A stretch of DNA of 64,000 nucleotides from Malaya genurostris. Lineage: Eukaryota; Arthropoda; Insecta; Diptera; Culicidae. The stretch lies in NCBI RefSeq assembly GCF_030247185.1, contig NC_080572.1, positions 217,401,435 to 217,465,434 on the forward strand, written 5' to 3'. Below the pieces are notes generated by a model. It had not been told where the DNA came from. It was given only the letters and a program-made list of their open reading frames with translations, and searched no databases. The translations under genes were made by a program, and so were the position numbers. Of the stretch, positions 9,943 through 20,196 are shown piece by piece (the first letter of the stretch is position 1; each line of letters begins with the position of its first letter).

Positions 9943-11186
9943 CCCTTCTTAATCCACCTAGTGTGATAATGCCTTTCTCTTCTTTCATAACAGGCTCATG
10001 AAAATATAGTTATACTTTTATTAAATAATTTCGGATACTAATTTTGACACCAATTGATTCGAGTAGTTCACAAAAGCATGCTTCAGTGTTTAGTCACACA
10101 GTCAGCATCATTTTTCTAAACTAGTGGTAGACATTTGCGCTGCCTATTTGTATGAGAAGAGTGATGCTAGTCTAAAAATCCCCACTTAGTGGAATTTTCA
10201 TATACCTTAAAAAATCACCATAGGGTGATTTTTTTTTTAAATGGATTTTTTGGGACTTCCCAGAAAGTCGATTTTTTCAAAAAAAATTTTTTTTCGAGAT
10301 AACACTAAATCTCGACGTTTTATGCAATTTAAAGATTTTTGGCATCAAAAAAAATTTTTGATTTCGGAAATTTCATGTTCTACCTTCTATGGTGCTTTTT
10401 CAAGATAGAAAATTTTCAAACTTTAACCGCTGGGCAGCACCCCTTACCCATGTCCGATTTAGCTCAAATTTTGCATCAGGATTTTTTTCGAGATGCTTAA
10501 ACATCTGAACAATAGCGCTTTACAAAATTAGAGGTAATCCCAAAATATTGGTTTTGTCGGTTACGTCACTTATACCATTATATCTCCGGAACCAAAAGTC
10601 ACAGCCATTTGGTCTTCGAACTTGATCAATGGTCCGATAGTAGCTTTCAAACGAGCATAAATTTGTTAAAGTCGGTTCAGCCATCTCTGAGAAAATTGAG
10701 CGCGTAAAAATACAACACTTTTTGTCGGTTACGTCACTTATACAATCATATCTCTGGACTCAAAAGTCACAGCCATTTGATCTTTGAACTTGATCAATGG
10801 CTCGACAGTAGCTTTCAAACGAGCCCAAGTTTGTTCAAATCAGTTCAGCCATCTCTGAGAAAATTGAGCGCGTAAAAATACAACACTTTTTGTCGGTTAC
10901 GTCTTTTATACAATCATATCTCCGGAATCAAAAGTCACAGCCATTTGATCTTTGGACTTGATCAATGGCCCGACAGTAGCTTTCTGACGAGCCCAAGTTT
11001 GTTGAAATCGGTTCAGCCATCTCTGAAAAAATTGAGCGCGTTCAAATATCTTCGAAAAGTTCACACACATACATACATCCGATCTCGTCGAACTGAGTCG
11101 AATGGTATATAACACTATGGGGCTCCGAGGCTCCGTTCGAAAGTCGGTTTTTCCAGCAATTCTAATACCTTTCTATAGAGAAAGGC
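9943..11186. mobile_element. Repeat R1, copy A (A5-flanked, modular)
   Basis: The element begins CCCTTCTTAATCCACCTAGTG and ends CTTTCTATAGAGAAAGGC. It is flanked by AAAAA on both sides (9938-9942 and 11187-11191). Subterminal GCCTTTCTC near the left end and GAGAAAGGC at the right end form an inverted pair, and the right end can fold as a CCTTTCT/AGAAAGG hairpin. Inside are three 168-bp modules and a terminal module with GTCGAACTGAGTCGAATGG. There is no coding capacity. Class unresolved: terminal inverted pairing suggests a DNA element, the modular interior resembles nothing I can name. Confidence 0.75.
10552..11055. repeat. Three tandem 168-bp modules within R1 copy A
   Basis: Units start at 10552, 10720 and 10888 (TTTTGTCGGTTACGTC). 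Each carries ATATCTCCGGA-like, AAAAGTCACAGCCATTTG, CTTGATCAATGG and GGTTCAGCCATCTCTGA blocks. The spacing is exactly 168 bp twice, so the units arose by in-register duplication without later indels. Confidence 0.9.
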
Positions 11187-11240
11187 AAAAAGATCGTTTA
11201 TACATATTGTGTGATGGAATCGGTTTTACAGGTGGAGGAG

Positions 11241-11660
11241 AGTTGTTCCTCATTGATTCTTTTTAACCTCAGGTAAACGAAAAATAATGAAAACAGTTAT
11301 GTGCGGTCAGGACAAATCGAATAAATAACCTTCAATGAAATCATTTACTTCCGTTGGAAGATACCAACAGAAAAGCGATATTGTTAGAAGCAAAAAAAAA
11401 AATAATCTCGATAAAAATCAAATCAAACATCAGTCAAACTGTTGTTGCATGATGAATAACTCAGAAAAGGCATAAGTAGAACTTGCAATGAGGACAATGG
11501 AAATGCGGTGGTCTTACCGATGCCATATAATATAGAAAAAATCAATCCTTAGACACATTGACAAGGAAGATGCAGTCAAAATGAAGCTCTAAAGATCGTA
11601 GCCATTTTGTCTATAAGGTACTTTACTATATTTAACAGTTTGCGTTCGCGTTGGCAGCAT
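11241..11660. other. Non-coding DNA, nothing recognised
   Basis: AT-rich sequence with an A run near 11390. No gene or repeat boundary seen. Confidence 0.4.
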
Positions 11661-11812
11661 CCTCGGACTGTGAATATTATTCCGTTTTCGTTTGAAGCAA
11701 AATCCAACCCAGTTTCGACCCCAACTGCTGTCAAAAGTATGGATTTGACAGCAGCTAGGGTTGGGACTGGGTTAGTTTTGGCTACAAGCGAAAAAGGCAT
11801 TAAGGTCTGAGG
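11661..11812. repeat. Foldback MITE
   Basis: Two arms of about 70 bp (11661-11736 and 11743-11812) are imperfect reverse complements around a 6-bp loop. Both arms carry CTGCTGTCAAA, AACCCAGT and TTTTCGTTTGAAGC / GCTACAAGCGAAAAA blocks, and the outer ends read CCTCGGACT / GTCTGAGG. The right arm is also related to 63205-63265, so it belongs to a dispersed family. Confidence 0.75.
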
Positions 11813-13522
11813 ACAGAGTGCCACGTGTTGAGTTTTAAATCGACCACGTGGCTCGCTCAATTCCCTTTTCGCATCGTATTTCTCTTGTACTCTCTCGTAT
11901 ATGAGCAAACTGTACCGGGTTGCCAGCATACATTTTATTATTTTGATGAGAAGTTTTATCACATTAATCTATCGTATGGGTTGGACATTACATGGATTCC
12001 AATGAACAATGAAAAAATATTCAACTTTCACAAAGATTGAATGTCTGTGTGTTTGGCAGCCTTTTCGAGTCAATTTTATTTCTCTCTCCTTTTTCAGGAT
12101 GCTATCAGGAAACCAAAGCGAAAAAAATGGCCGATGCATTGAAACTGGCTTTGTTTCACCGAAAAATTCCAAACCTTATTTTTATCGCGATAACATTTAT
12201 GTGTTTATGTACTAATCGTATTTAAACTAAATTATCTAGACTTTGTCACGGTAGATTTATGATACAAGCCTTCAAAGCCGAGATATTCGATGAACAAGTA
12301 GAGGTATGCATTTCCGAGCGTTCCAATTTTCAGCAGTTCTTCAGTCAGAAAAAAATACAACACGACCGCTAAACTCAATGAATCATTCTGAAAATTTCAC
12401 AGAATATTCTCAACTAAATTTCGAAGACATTGTCAGGTGGGTTTTTCTATATTCTGCACCGTTTCCAAGAAAATATAATTTGAAACGGGAAAATAGCAAA
12501 AAACCTACCACTTTACGGTACTGTCCTCAGCCCTTAAAGTAGGTTTTGAGATTTACGAGATCAGATGTAGGTATGTACAGCAATGCTTCAAATTGTTTCG
12601 TACTTTCGGTAATACAACTTTCGAATTCCGCGTCTGTTTGAAGACTAATGTAGTATTCAGTGAAAAGAAACGAGCTTAGGATGATTGATGTGAGATTTTC
12701 ATTAGTTATGACTGAAAATGTTTCATTCATATGCATCAATAATAAAATCTTCTATTCGTGACAGCTTCTAAGGGTTGAGGTCTACTAGGAGATTGATAGT
12801 ATCTATTGTAACTTTTACGGGTAGGATCAGCCTAGAGGCAAAACAATTAAGTCCACTGGAATCTTGTTTCCATGTCGTACTTTCAGTTAATCAGATTCCC
12901 TAAGAGCTTTACATCTGGTAGGTTTATTTCACTAAATTACTTGAGTTCTGTTTGAATTTGTTGCGGTACTTCTAGACAAATCAGAAGTAGTATGCAAATA
13001 TATAACACCTGAAGTTTATTCCTTTCACGATGATCAGCAGTTCCTAAAAATATTTAAATCAAAGTTCAAGAAAATTAAAACGAAATTCATCGTCCGTTAA
13101 ATATCTAGATGGATTCAAGCAGTTACAGTATAATTATTTCAAGAAACATTCCGTCATGTCGTGAAAAATTTCATTGTAGATGGGGCAAAAACAGTGATCA
13201 AATGTTGTTTTGAAATATGAGGTAAAACGCCTACATTATCTAGTGCTACTTATTCCACTTAAAACGCAATTTGTGTACTTTATTCAGCGAAGATTGATTA
13301 CTGCTGTCTGTGACAGCAAATCTCCGCGAGTAGTTCCTTCGTCATCCCCGAGAATCCAATGCTTATTTATAGAAAATCATCTCATTTTCTGCTCGCAAGT
13401 TTTTGCGCACTTTGTCATCATCATTGATTATCGAACCGCTTCCAACTGTTAAGCTGTTTACTAGCACGAACTAATTGTTGGCCCGTTCTAACCTATGTTT
13501 TCCATTCCATTCCATTCGACAG
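11813..13522. other. Non-coding DNA upstream of the Spot 14 exon (likely intron)
   Basis: No upstream exon could be recognised; I looked for a Spot 14-type N terminus and found none. The 3' end is a good splice acceptor: pyrimidine-rich TTCCATTCCATTCC, then CGACAG at 13517-13522. Confidence 0.5.
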
Positions 13523-14182
13523 GTTGGCGACTCGACCGACACAACACCAGTGGAACAGAAGCAACATCTCCATCATCACATCAGAAAAACCGGCAAAGCG
13601 TCTGTCCGAGACTCCCTGAACACCTCAGATCTGTTCAAACTCTACAACATGCTAAACATGGTCAAAGTGGATCTACTGTGGGGTCGTCAGGATTCCGAGG
13701 AAGCTTCCGAGTCGTCCAACACAGCAACGTCGTCGTCTTCGTCGTCGTCGTCGTCGTCGTCGTCTGCGATGGCGTCCGAACAGCAGGACAAAAACTCAGT
13801 TCGCTACAAGCAGAAGTCGGCTTCCCCGGCTCCGGTTCAACAGCAGCCAGTGACAATGATCAGCAACAGTTCGGAGCAGAGTCTGGCCGGCAGCACAAGT
13901 GACACGACAGGAAGCAGCATAAAGGGTCACATTCGGCGCCCGAGCACGGTTTCGACTGCTTCCACCAACAGTGTCAGCACATTGAGCGATTGCGAGAGCG
14001 AAATCAGTGCGGAGAACGATTCCGGAATCGAGTCCGAGGGTACCGTGGATCAGGATAAAAGCACCGAGCTGGCTAAGCAGTTCCGGACGCACCTGCTTGG
14101 CTTGTACCGATCGCTGGAACAGATGACTGACGCGGCCAATTACTTGACTAATCGGTATCAGAGTGACGTCGGACAAGTCTAA
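13523..14182 (+). CDS. Spot 14 (THRSP/MID1IP1) family protein, terminal coding exon
   Basis: The exon follows the acceptor AG at 13521-13522 in phase 0 and runs to a TAA at 14180-14182, giving 219 residues; the start codon must lie in an upstream exon not seen here. Residues 36-55 (SDLFKLYNMLNMVKVDLLWG) match the conserved first helix region of the family, and residues 180-219 (AKQFRTHLLGLY, then ANYLTNRYQSDVG) match its C-terminal helix. In vertebrates these proteins regulate lipogenesis and MID1IP1 promotes acetyl-CoA carboxylase polymerisation; the role in the insect is not shown by sequence. Between the two conserved ends lies a low-complexity insert: a poly-Ser run from TCG repeats, a Gln-rich part, and Ser/Thr-rich and acidic stretches. 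The middle is longer than in vertebrate members. GC content is clearly higher than in the surroundings, supporting real coding sequence. Confidence 0.85.
   Translation, partial: VGDSTDTTPVEQKQHLHHHIRKTGKASVRDSLNTSDLFKLYNMLNMVKVDLLWGRQDSEEASESSNTATSSSSSSSSSSSSAMASEQQDKNSVRYKQKSASPAPVQQQPVTMISNSSEQSLAGSTSDTTGSSIKGHIRRPSTVSTASTNSVSTLSDCESEISAENDSGIESEGTVDQDKSTELAKQFRTHLLGLYRSLEQMTDAANYLTNRYQSDVGQV
13727..13766 (+). repeat. (TCG)n trinucleotide repeat encoding poly-Ser
   Basis: An almost pure TCG run with one TCT interruption lies inside the Spot 14 exon and encodes about 12 consecutive Ser residues. Such repeats are prone to length variation. Confidence 0.9.
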
Positions 14183-14599
14183 GACGGTGTAAGTTCCGCG
14201 AGACCCACCAAAAAAAAAAACAAAAAAAAAGTAGGTAGGAGATAGACGGAAAATGTTCCCCCGGTGATAGCAAAGTGTCCCCGAGACTACATACGCAAGT
14301 GTTCGCGCAGCGCGCGTGCGCTTCTTGAGTTATAGGAATACATAAAACTAAATTTCTATAAAAGAAAAGTGAATGATTTAAAAGAATTGAAGCTTGGAGA
14401 CAGACGGCATGCATCAGCGGCAGACACTTTGTGCATGTGCGTAGGCCGATATCTTTCTTCCGTTTCGTACGAGTCGTCTACCGTGCAGTTAATAAGATAA
14501 ACGTGATTGTGTAGGTGAGAGCGCGTGAATGTAGAGTGTAGTGTTCGTGTTTGAATGAGAGTAGATTCCTCACGCGATGCGATTGAGATACGCAATAAA
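14183..14599 (+). promoter_or_regulatory. Probable 3' UTR with AATAAA signal
   Basis: Non-coding sequence downstream of the Spot 14 stop contains AATAAA at 14594-14599. A second candidate lies at 15878-15883, so the UTR may be about 1.7 kb with alternative ends. A GA-rich tract at 15180-15260 and a CAG run near 14616 lie between them. Transcript evidence would decide. Confidence 0.45.
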
Positions 14600-17500
14600 T
14601 CATACACAAGATAGCACAGCAGCAGCAGCAGTAGGGGTTTTCAATAGATCTGTGAACACACTTGAAGGGAGTCTGGAATCTCTCGCCGGAATTCCACCGA
14701 AACCGTTGCGATTGATGAGTTACGGTTCGCTTTGATGGGAGTGACCCTCAGTGCACTTATCTCATTCGCTTTCGCATAGTTGATTTTGTTCACATTTAGT
14801 CGGTTTCTAGGATAAACAAGGTTGCTGCTAATTAGTAGGAAGATCATTGATCAATATTTAAATTAGTGAAGAAAGTAAACAAGGTGAACAAGATTATTTA
14901 TTATAAAATAATTATAAACTACTCTGAACATGTTTTCTCGGATGATTTGCTTGTTTGCTCGCTTTTTTGGTTTTGTTTTTTTTTTCTTGCGAAGGATACA
15001 TGTGTACGTTGAGCTGCAGCGCGAATCAGATGCAGCAAGAGTGTAGGCGAAACGTATTTTGAGATTATGAAAATCATTTACACCTACTACTACGAAAGTG
15101 AGAGAAAGTAATTCAGGAAGTGCCAGCAGAAGAAAGCTTAGGTTTAGTGACTAAACAATGGAAGGAATATTTCAGTGATATAGTTGAAGAATGTTAACTC
15201 GAAAAAAAGAGAGGTAGAGGTAGAGAAAGAGCGAGGGAGAGAGAGAAAAAGTAAAGCAGAAAAGTCAAATCAATGTCGAACAGATGTGTGCAAGTAAGAT
15301 ATTTTCCCAAAACAATGAAACACTGTATATATTTGTTTTGTAAACATAAGCGTATATTTTGGGTTTTTCTTCGTGACTGGTAGTTAAGAAGCTAATGAAG
15401 AAGAATAAGAAGAAGCATAAGCTGAAAAATGTTTGAGCTTTGTACAACAGACTAAAATTTTGGTGACATGGTTTCAGTTCTTAGTTTGTTTTTGCCTAAA
15501 TCGATTTAGGTTGAACTTAGTCTCTAGGGTGGCAGCTCAAACTGACTGAATCAGTTAAATGGTATGGAATGAAAATTGGCCTGGCAATGGTGAATGACTA
15601 CAGCCCTGTGTTTTGAATTGATGCTTTTCGTCGGGGGTGAGGAGAGTTGAACCTAATAATATGCACTTTGAGTTTCTTTTTATTTTAGATACATGTCGTT
15701 GTGATTCACAGACGCCACTAGCATAACACATACCGATTTCTTTTTCAACGCTTGAGAAAAAAAAATACGCATCTGTTTGTGTTGTCAGATGTGATCTGAA
15801 CTATACTGCCGTTCCCACATATATAGGGAGACTATTATGCGTAGAACGGCACTATACACGTCAATTATAGTAGAATGAATAAAGGAAAAAAACATCCTAA
15901 GTGTATATTATAAACATTCTGCGAATAGCTCAAATATCAGTTGACTCGTCTACTCTGTTAATGGATGTATCTATAGAAAATTATTACCACGGTCGTATCC
16001 TAACTGGTTATATAAAAACAATCACCAAATAGTAAAACAGGAAGAAAAAAAAACTAACTTTCCCTTTCTCCCGAATTTTCAGCAAAAGTGCTCGAACTCA
16101 AAATTTAGCTACTCAGTTGAGTGTTTAGAGTCAACTCTCGATAGTTTCAACCCCGTCGCTTCATGGATGTACATATTTCGAAAATACATCCAGTTTACTG
16201 TGTAGTTCTGAACAAGTACTCTGTAGTCATTTGCCATTGGCTGTAGAATATTAAGCGGAATTTGTTATCCTTAGAAAAATGACTGCACTGAATCAAACTA
16301 ATTTGAGATAGAATCTTTTAATCGAATCATAATGTGCTTATCATAATTCAATGAGTATCTCCGAGTGCAGTCATTTGCTGTCGGTCATTTCCGAATACAT
16401 CTATTCCGTTTAAACTGATTCGATCCAATTTTTTTTTTCAGCGCAAGCCCGAAATCATTACTTGGAAATTGTCTTTACCAAAATACTGTACTTCGGTCTC
16501 GTCGGTTGGTATCTGTTTTTCTTTCTTCTGTTGCTTAGTTCATTGAGGATTATCTCCTCACTTGTTCACACTTCTAGCGGCCTTCGAAGCCGCTTTGATA
16601 TCAAATCAAATCGAACTTACTTTCGTCGATAGCAAAAAATTGTGTAGGTCGCATTTGAACAATTCTGACAATACTCAAAGAAAATTCTATTTGCAAAGCA
16701 GAATTTAAACCATTGATAATTGTTTGCTTCTTGTTCAGCTTTTAAGGTTTTGCTCAAGTTAGGCTTAACTATTAATAAATAGGGGTTATTTCATTTATTA
16801 GTTTTACAATCCGTGAAAGAGCTGATCAGCAAACAAAAGTATTTTTCGCTAGTGGATGCCAACTGCTTCGAGTCGAAGACTCTCTCACTTCGCCATCGTA
16901 ATCTTTTGCCAAGTTAAAATTAAGTCTTTTTCTTCTTCCAATGGCACTTTAGTGGAAGTTGAGAAAAAGACGAATTAAAACATTCAATTGCTTTGGACGA
17001 TGTTTGCATTTAGCGTGCATAACATTCCATTGTTTATCATTTGGCCAAATACTACAAAAAAAACGCGGACAACGACAGCTTTATTCTTTCGCTATCCGTT
17101 GAGTTGAAAGGGAAATTGCAATAAAAGGCTATTGAGTAACATTGGCCGAGGTGAGGGAGTATGCGCTAAAGTTCGCCCGGGGAAGACATGTGATTCGGCG
17201 TGTGATTCAGGCAAGGCTACGAAACAAGAAAGTGGAGTGTTTCATAATGTTCATATAATTTATGTTTAGTATCGATGCATTCCGTTATCTTTAAATATAT
17301 GTCACGTGAAGAAAAGCGTTTTTGTTGCATGAAAAATACCGTTAGTTGATTATAGTTGACACTATGAAAATTCAGCTGCATTCGAAAAAATCGAAAATTA
17401 AGCCCTTCTTAGAAAACTGAATAATATGACAGAAAAAAAGTAGCATATGCAAAAGTAAGCAGCTTGGCACAAAAGTCGGTTGAGTTCCATTCGATACACT

Positions 17501-17895
17501 CTAGAGCATTGGTGAACAGCCAGAAGATGTATAGAACATTATTTCAAACAGAAAACAAATATACAAAAATAAAAAAAAAGCAAAACGAAACGCTGGACAA
17601 ACATGGAAGATTAAAAGAAAATGTTGTAAAAATATATTTCAATAATAAAATGAACATATGAAAAACGAAGCGAGTTACTTTATTTGACTGATGGCTGAAA
17701 TTGGAAATCTAAGTGATACATAACCAATCTTCGAAAAATATATGTATGGATTGATTTTGGTCTTTCTACTAAACAATTTTTCTGAGTTTTCTCTTTATGA
17801 CTTTTTTTGGTTCTTGTCTTTAGTCTTTTTAGATCATTAGCCCCTCTGTCCCCATAGTCCCAATAGCGAGGAAAAAAATCTATTTATAGTAATGT
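14600..17895. other. Non-coding DNA downstream of the Spot 14 exon
   Basis: No gene recognised. It holds the GA-rich tract 15180-15260, the small inverted repeat at 15807-15851 and the second AATAAA at 15878. The first kilobase or so could be distal 3' UTR. Confidence 0.4.
15807..15851. repeat. Short hairpin-forming inverted repeat
   Basis: TGCCGTTC at the left and GAACGGCA at the right pair perfectly across a 29-bp loop, flanked by TATAC and CTATAC. It could be a tiny MITE remnant or an RNA hairpin in the 3' UTR; no further support. Confidence 0.5.
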
Positions 17896-18157
17896 ACTAG
17901 ACGGTGGGCCATTTAGAGTGGAAGCATTTGTTTCTGAACAAAATATATAAAAAAAACATTTTCATTCATTTTCGTTTCGATTATAATTTATTTTGGTACA
18001 AGGAGGCATGTTACAACTAATTTTTGAGAATGATATCGCGTGAATTTTCCTTTGGCTTTGGGTACAAATATGCCTTTTTGCGGCGTTTTCCATCGTTTTG
18101 GTCAATGTACCGGTCTCTATGTCGACGATGTCACGTCGTATGTTGTCTTTCGATATA

Positions 18158-19109
18158 CCTTATGATAAAAAAAGAACCGGAAATTTCGTTTTAAAAGTCC
18201 CACGCTTGTCCAATCGGTAAACTTTTATTCTCTCAACGTTGGCAACACTTTTATACACATTCTGTCAAATTTTGACGCATATCGTACGATTAGTTTTTGT
18301 TTGGCGTCTATACAAAGAAGTTGAAAAATTTTCGTGTGGCGATTTTTATAATGGATGAAAATTTAGAACAACGTGCGTGCATCAAATTTTGTGTTGCAAA
18401 TGGATTTAAGTGTTCCGAAACGTTGAAAATGTTAGAAAAGGCCTTTGGTGAATCGTGTCTAGGAAAAACACAGGCATACGAGTGGTATAAACGCTTCAAA
18501 GGTGGTCGTACAAGCTTGGATCATGATGAGATCCCTGGCCGCCCAACAACATCTGTTACTGAAGAAAACATTGAATCGTCGAAGCAAATCGTGTTGCAAA
18601 ATCGTACTGTACTGATTAGAGAGATTGCTGTGTTGTTGGACATCTCTTATGGATCAGCCGAACACATTTTAACTGATGTTTTGGGTTTGAAACGCGTCGC
18701 TTCTCGGCTGGTGCCAAAAAAGCTGAATTTCATTCAAAAACAACATCGTGTTGATGTTGGTTGTGTCGCAGTTTTTGGCCAAAAACTCAACCAATATCAT
18801 CAACCAAACACTGTACTCTCCAGATATGGCCCCGTGTGACTTTTTCCTCTTCCCCGGACTCAAATTGCCATTGCGGGGAACGCGTTTTGAGACCATAGAG
18901 ACCAAAAAAGAGAATTCGCTGCGTGAACTAAAGGCCACACCTTCGGCGGCCTATAAAACTTGTATGGAAAATTGGATCAAGCGTTGGCATGCATGTATTG
19001 CCGCAGGAGGAGAGTATTTTGAAGGCGATAATGAAGAAATTTATTAAAAATTGAAATTTTGCGTTTTTACCTTTTTTAATAAAATTCCGGTTCTTTTTTG
19101 ATCATAAAG
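18158..19109 (+). mobile_element. Mariner element 1, internally deleted, nested in the outer element
   Basis: The left end CCTTATGATAAAAAAAGAA follows a TA (18156-18157). The right end CCGGTTCTTTTTTGATCATAA pairs with it, with changes in the last bases, and the right TA is lost. The 5' half is about 95% like the mariner at 26560-27493. It cannot supply transposase. Confidence 0.9.
18351..19047 (+). pseudogene. Mariner transposase, catalytic core deleted
   Basis: The natural start is the ATG at 18351 (MDENLEQRACIKF). The first ~137 residues carry the paired helix-turn-helix DNA-binding region (KTQAYEWYKRFKGG, then DEIPGRPTTS linker-like block). At about 18762 the sequence jumps to the C-terminal part, which continues in a different frame as LAKNSTNIINQ, YSPDMAPCDFFLF (third catalytic Asp of the D34D signature) and the conserved tail GGEYFEGDNEEIY. 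The segment with the first two catalytic aspartates is missing. The truncated N-terminal product could in principle still bind mariner ends. Confidence 0.9.
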
Positions 19110-19419
19110 AAATCGATAGTCGAGCTGTATGGAATGTTTCACCGTTCTTTTGAAACCAGTAGCCATCCAAATCATTTTCACGAACAATGGGCATCACAAA
19201 ATCATTTATCATGACTCGATAACGATCGCCATTAACAGTTTTCGTTACTCCATTATTATCTTGGGAAAAATAGGGACAATCACCAATATCCGCACAAACA
19301 CCACACCGAACTGGCACTTTTTGGTCGTATAGAAGCTGTTCTTCAATTAATTGAGAGTTTTCAGTGGCATAGAACCGACGTGATGATTCCGATGTTTCTA
19401 CTTTAAATGGCCCACCCTG

Positions 19420-20196
19420 TACTTTACAATCAGAAGCATCGCATATTTGTTACAGCGCTCCAAGTGGTCGATTCTGGTGGTGTTTTGACAGAAGATAATT
19501 TTGGAGATTCTTCTTAAAACCGTTTGATGGAAACCACAAATGAGTACTGTGCCTCCTACTAGTCTAAAGGGCTTCATATTTGATAGCTATTTCAACGCCA
19601 TTGATCACGAATTAGAACAAGCGCGGCAACTGACATCGTCCTCTATTAATCTTAACCCACCGAACAGGTAAGACGTGGTCCCAGGAGATTTGCTGTGCGA
19701 AGTGGTGGTTCCTTGCAGTTTCCACAGGTTCGTTTAATTTACCTAAAACTTCAGCGTGCCGTAATTTCAAAGGCACAGGTCCAGAGGATTCGTCTATGCA
19801 AAGGCTAAACCGATGCCAAACAGGATATTGCAACAGAATCGAACGACTAAAACATGAGCTCGGAAGTTTTTAAGAAGAGTCTCAAAAGGACAACGGCCAA
19901 TTTTTTTATTTGGTAGATAATTTATTGGCTAAATGCCAACATTTAAATATGATTTCGGGACTATGGCCGCCCCTTTTTAAATTTTCGACCACTTTTCAAG
20001 CATTTGAGGGCGTATTTCAGCGAATTGAATTGAGTTTTAATTGAACATTGATTTTGAAAATAAAATTTCCTCGTTTTAGAAGTGAGGTTCTGAAGTTAAC
20101 CTATTCATAATGATTTGCCAAACAATACTGAGTAGAGACGTCACTTTGCACTGTCAAAACAACTTTCAGACAATAGAGTAATCCCTATTGAAAAAA
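19420..20196. other. Non-coding DNA, nothing recognised
   Basis: Slightly GC-richer stretch at 19560-19830 with short open frames on both strands, without any motif I can identify. Possibly an old retroelement remnant, unproven. Confidence 0.35.

Larger units (their letters stand above)
9805..11240 (-). pseudogene. Jockey-type ORF1 relic, split by an R1 insertion
   Basis: 9805-9942 is a close copy of 2075-2200 (same orientation) and encodes, on the minus strand, NSSDTEQNS, CRTGKPTT and CNFKTLRTELS. After the R1 insertion the homology resumes at about 11192 (GATCGTTTATA, then GATGGAATCGG, matching 2205-2230). The relic therefore predates R1 and gives the exact R1 boundaries. It is non-functional, with frame breaks. 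Confidence 0.7.
17990..19400 (-). pseudogene. Broken DDE transposase of the outer element
   Basis: From right to left on the minus strand, 19400-19110 encodes RRFYATENSQLIEEQLL, then VRCGVCADIGDCPYF, then NGDRYRVMINDF and GYWFQKNGETFHTARLSI. The last block corresponds to the family's WFQQDGATCHTA motif, but the catalytic Asp is replaced by Asn. The mariner insertion follows. Beyond it, 18157-17995 encodes SKDNIRRDIVDIETGTL and TMENAAKR, typical of the C terminus. The N-terminal DNA-binding region and the segment with the third catalytic residue are deleted, so the gene was already dead apart from the insertion. Confidence 0.75.
17896..19419 (-). mobile_element. Tc1/mariner-superfamily element with GGTGGGCCATTTA termini, interrupted
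   Basis: Ends carry matching inverted termini: GGTGGGCCATTTAGAGT at 17903 and TTTAAATGGCCCACCCTG at the right, followed by TA. The left edge is slightly eroded (CTAGAC before GGTGGG), so the start is approximate. The element encodes a damaged transposase on the minus strand and was later split by the mariner at 18158-19109. Confidence 0.8.

Noticed and set aside
10209..10238. AAAATCACC / GGTGATTTT hairpin followed by a T run
   Set aside because: Looks like a bacterial terminator but lies inside the R1 repeat of a eukaryotic genome; probably part of the repeat structure.
10552..11055. CRISPR-like regular array
   Set aside because: Units are contiguous 168-bp tandem copies without unique spacers.
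9943..11186. R1 as a Helitron
   Set aside because: The right-end hairpin is suggestive, but TC and CTRR ends and AT insertion sites are not seen, and A5 flanks on both sides fit a short duplication or A-tract target better.
13475..13522. N-terminal extension of the Spot 14 frame from a TTG at 13475
   Set aside because: TTG is not a plausible eukaryotic start here, and this stretch is the pyrimidine-rich splice acceptor.
15807..15851. Candidate microRNA hairpin
   Set aside because: Only 8 bp of stem with a 29-bp loop, too weak for a pre-miRNA.
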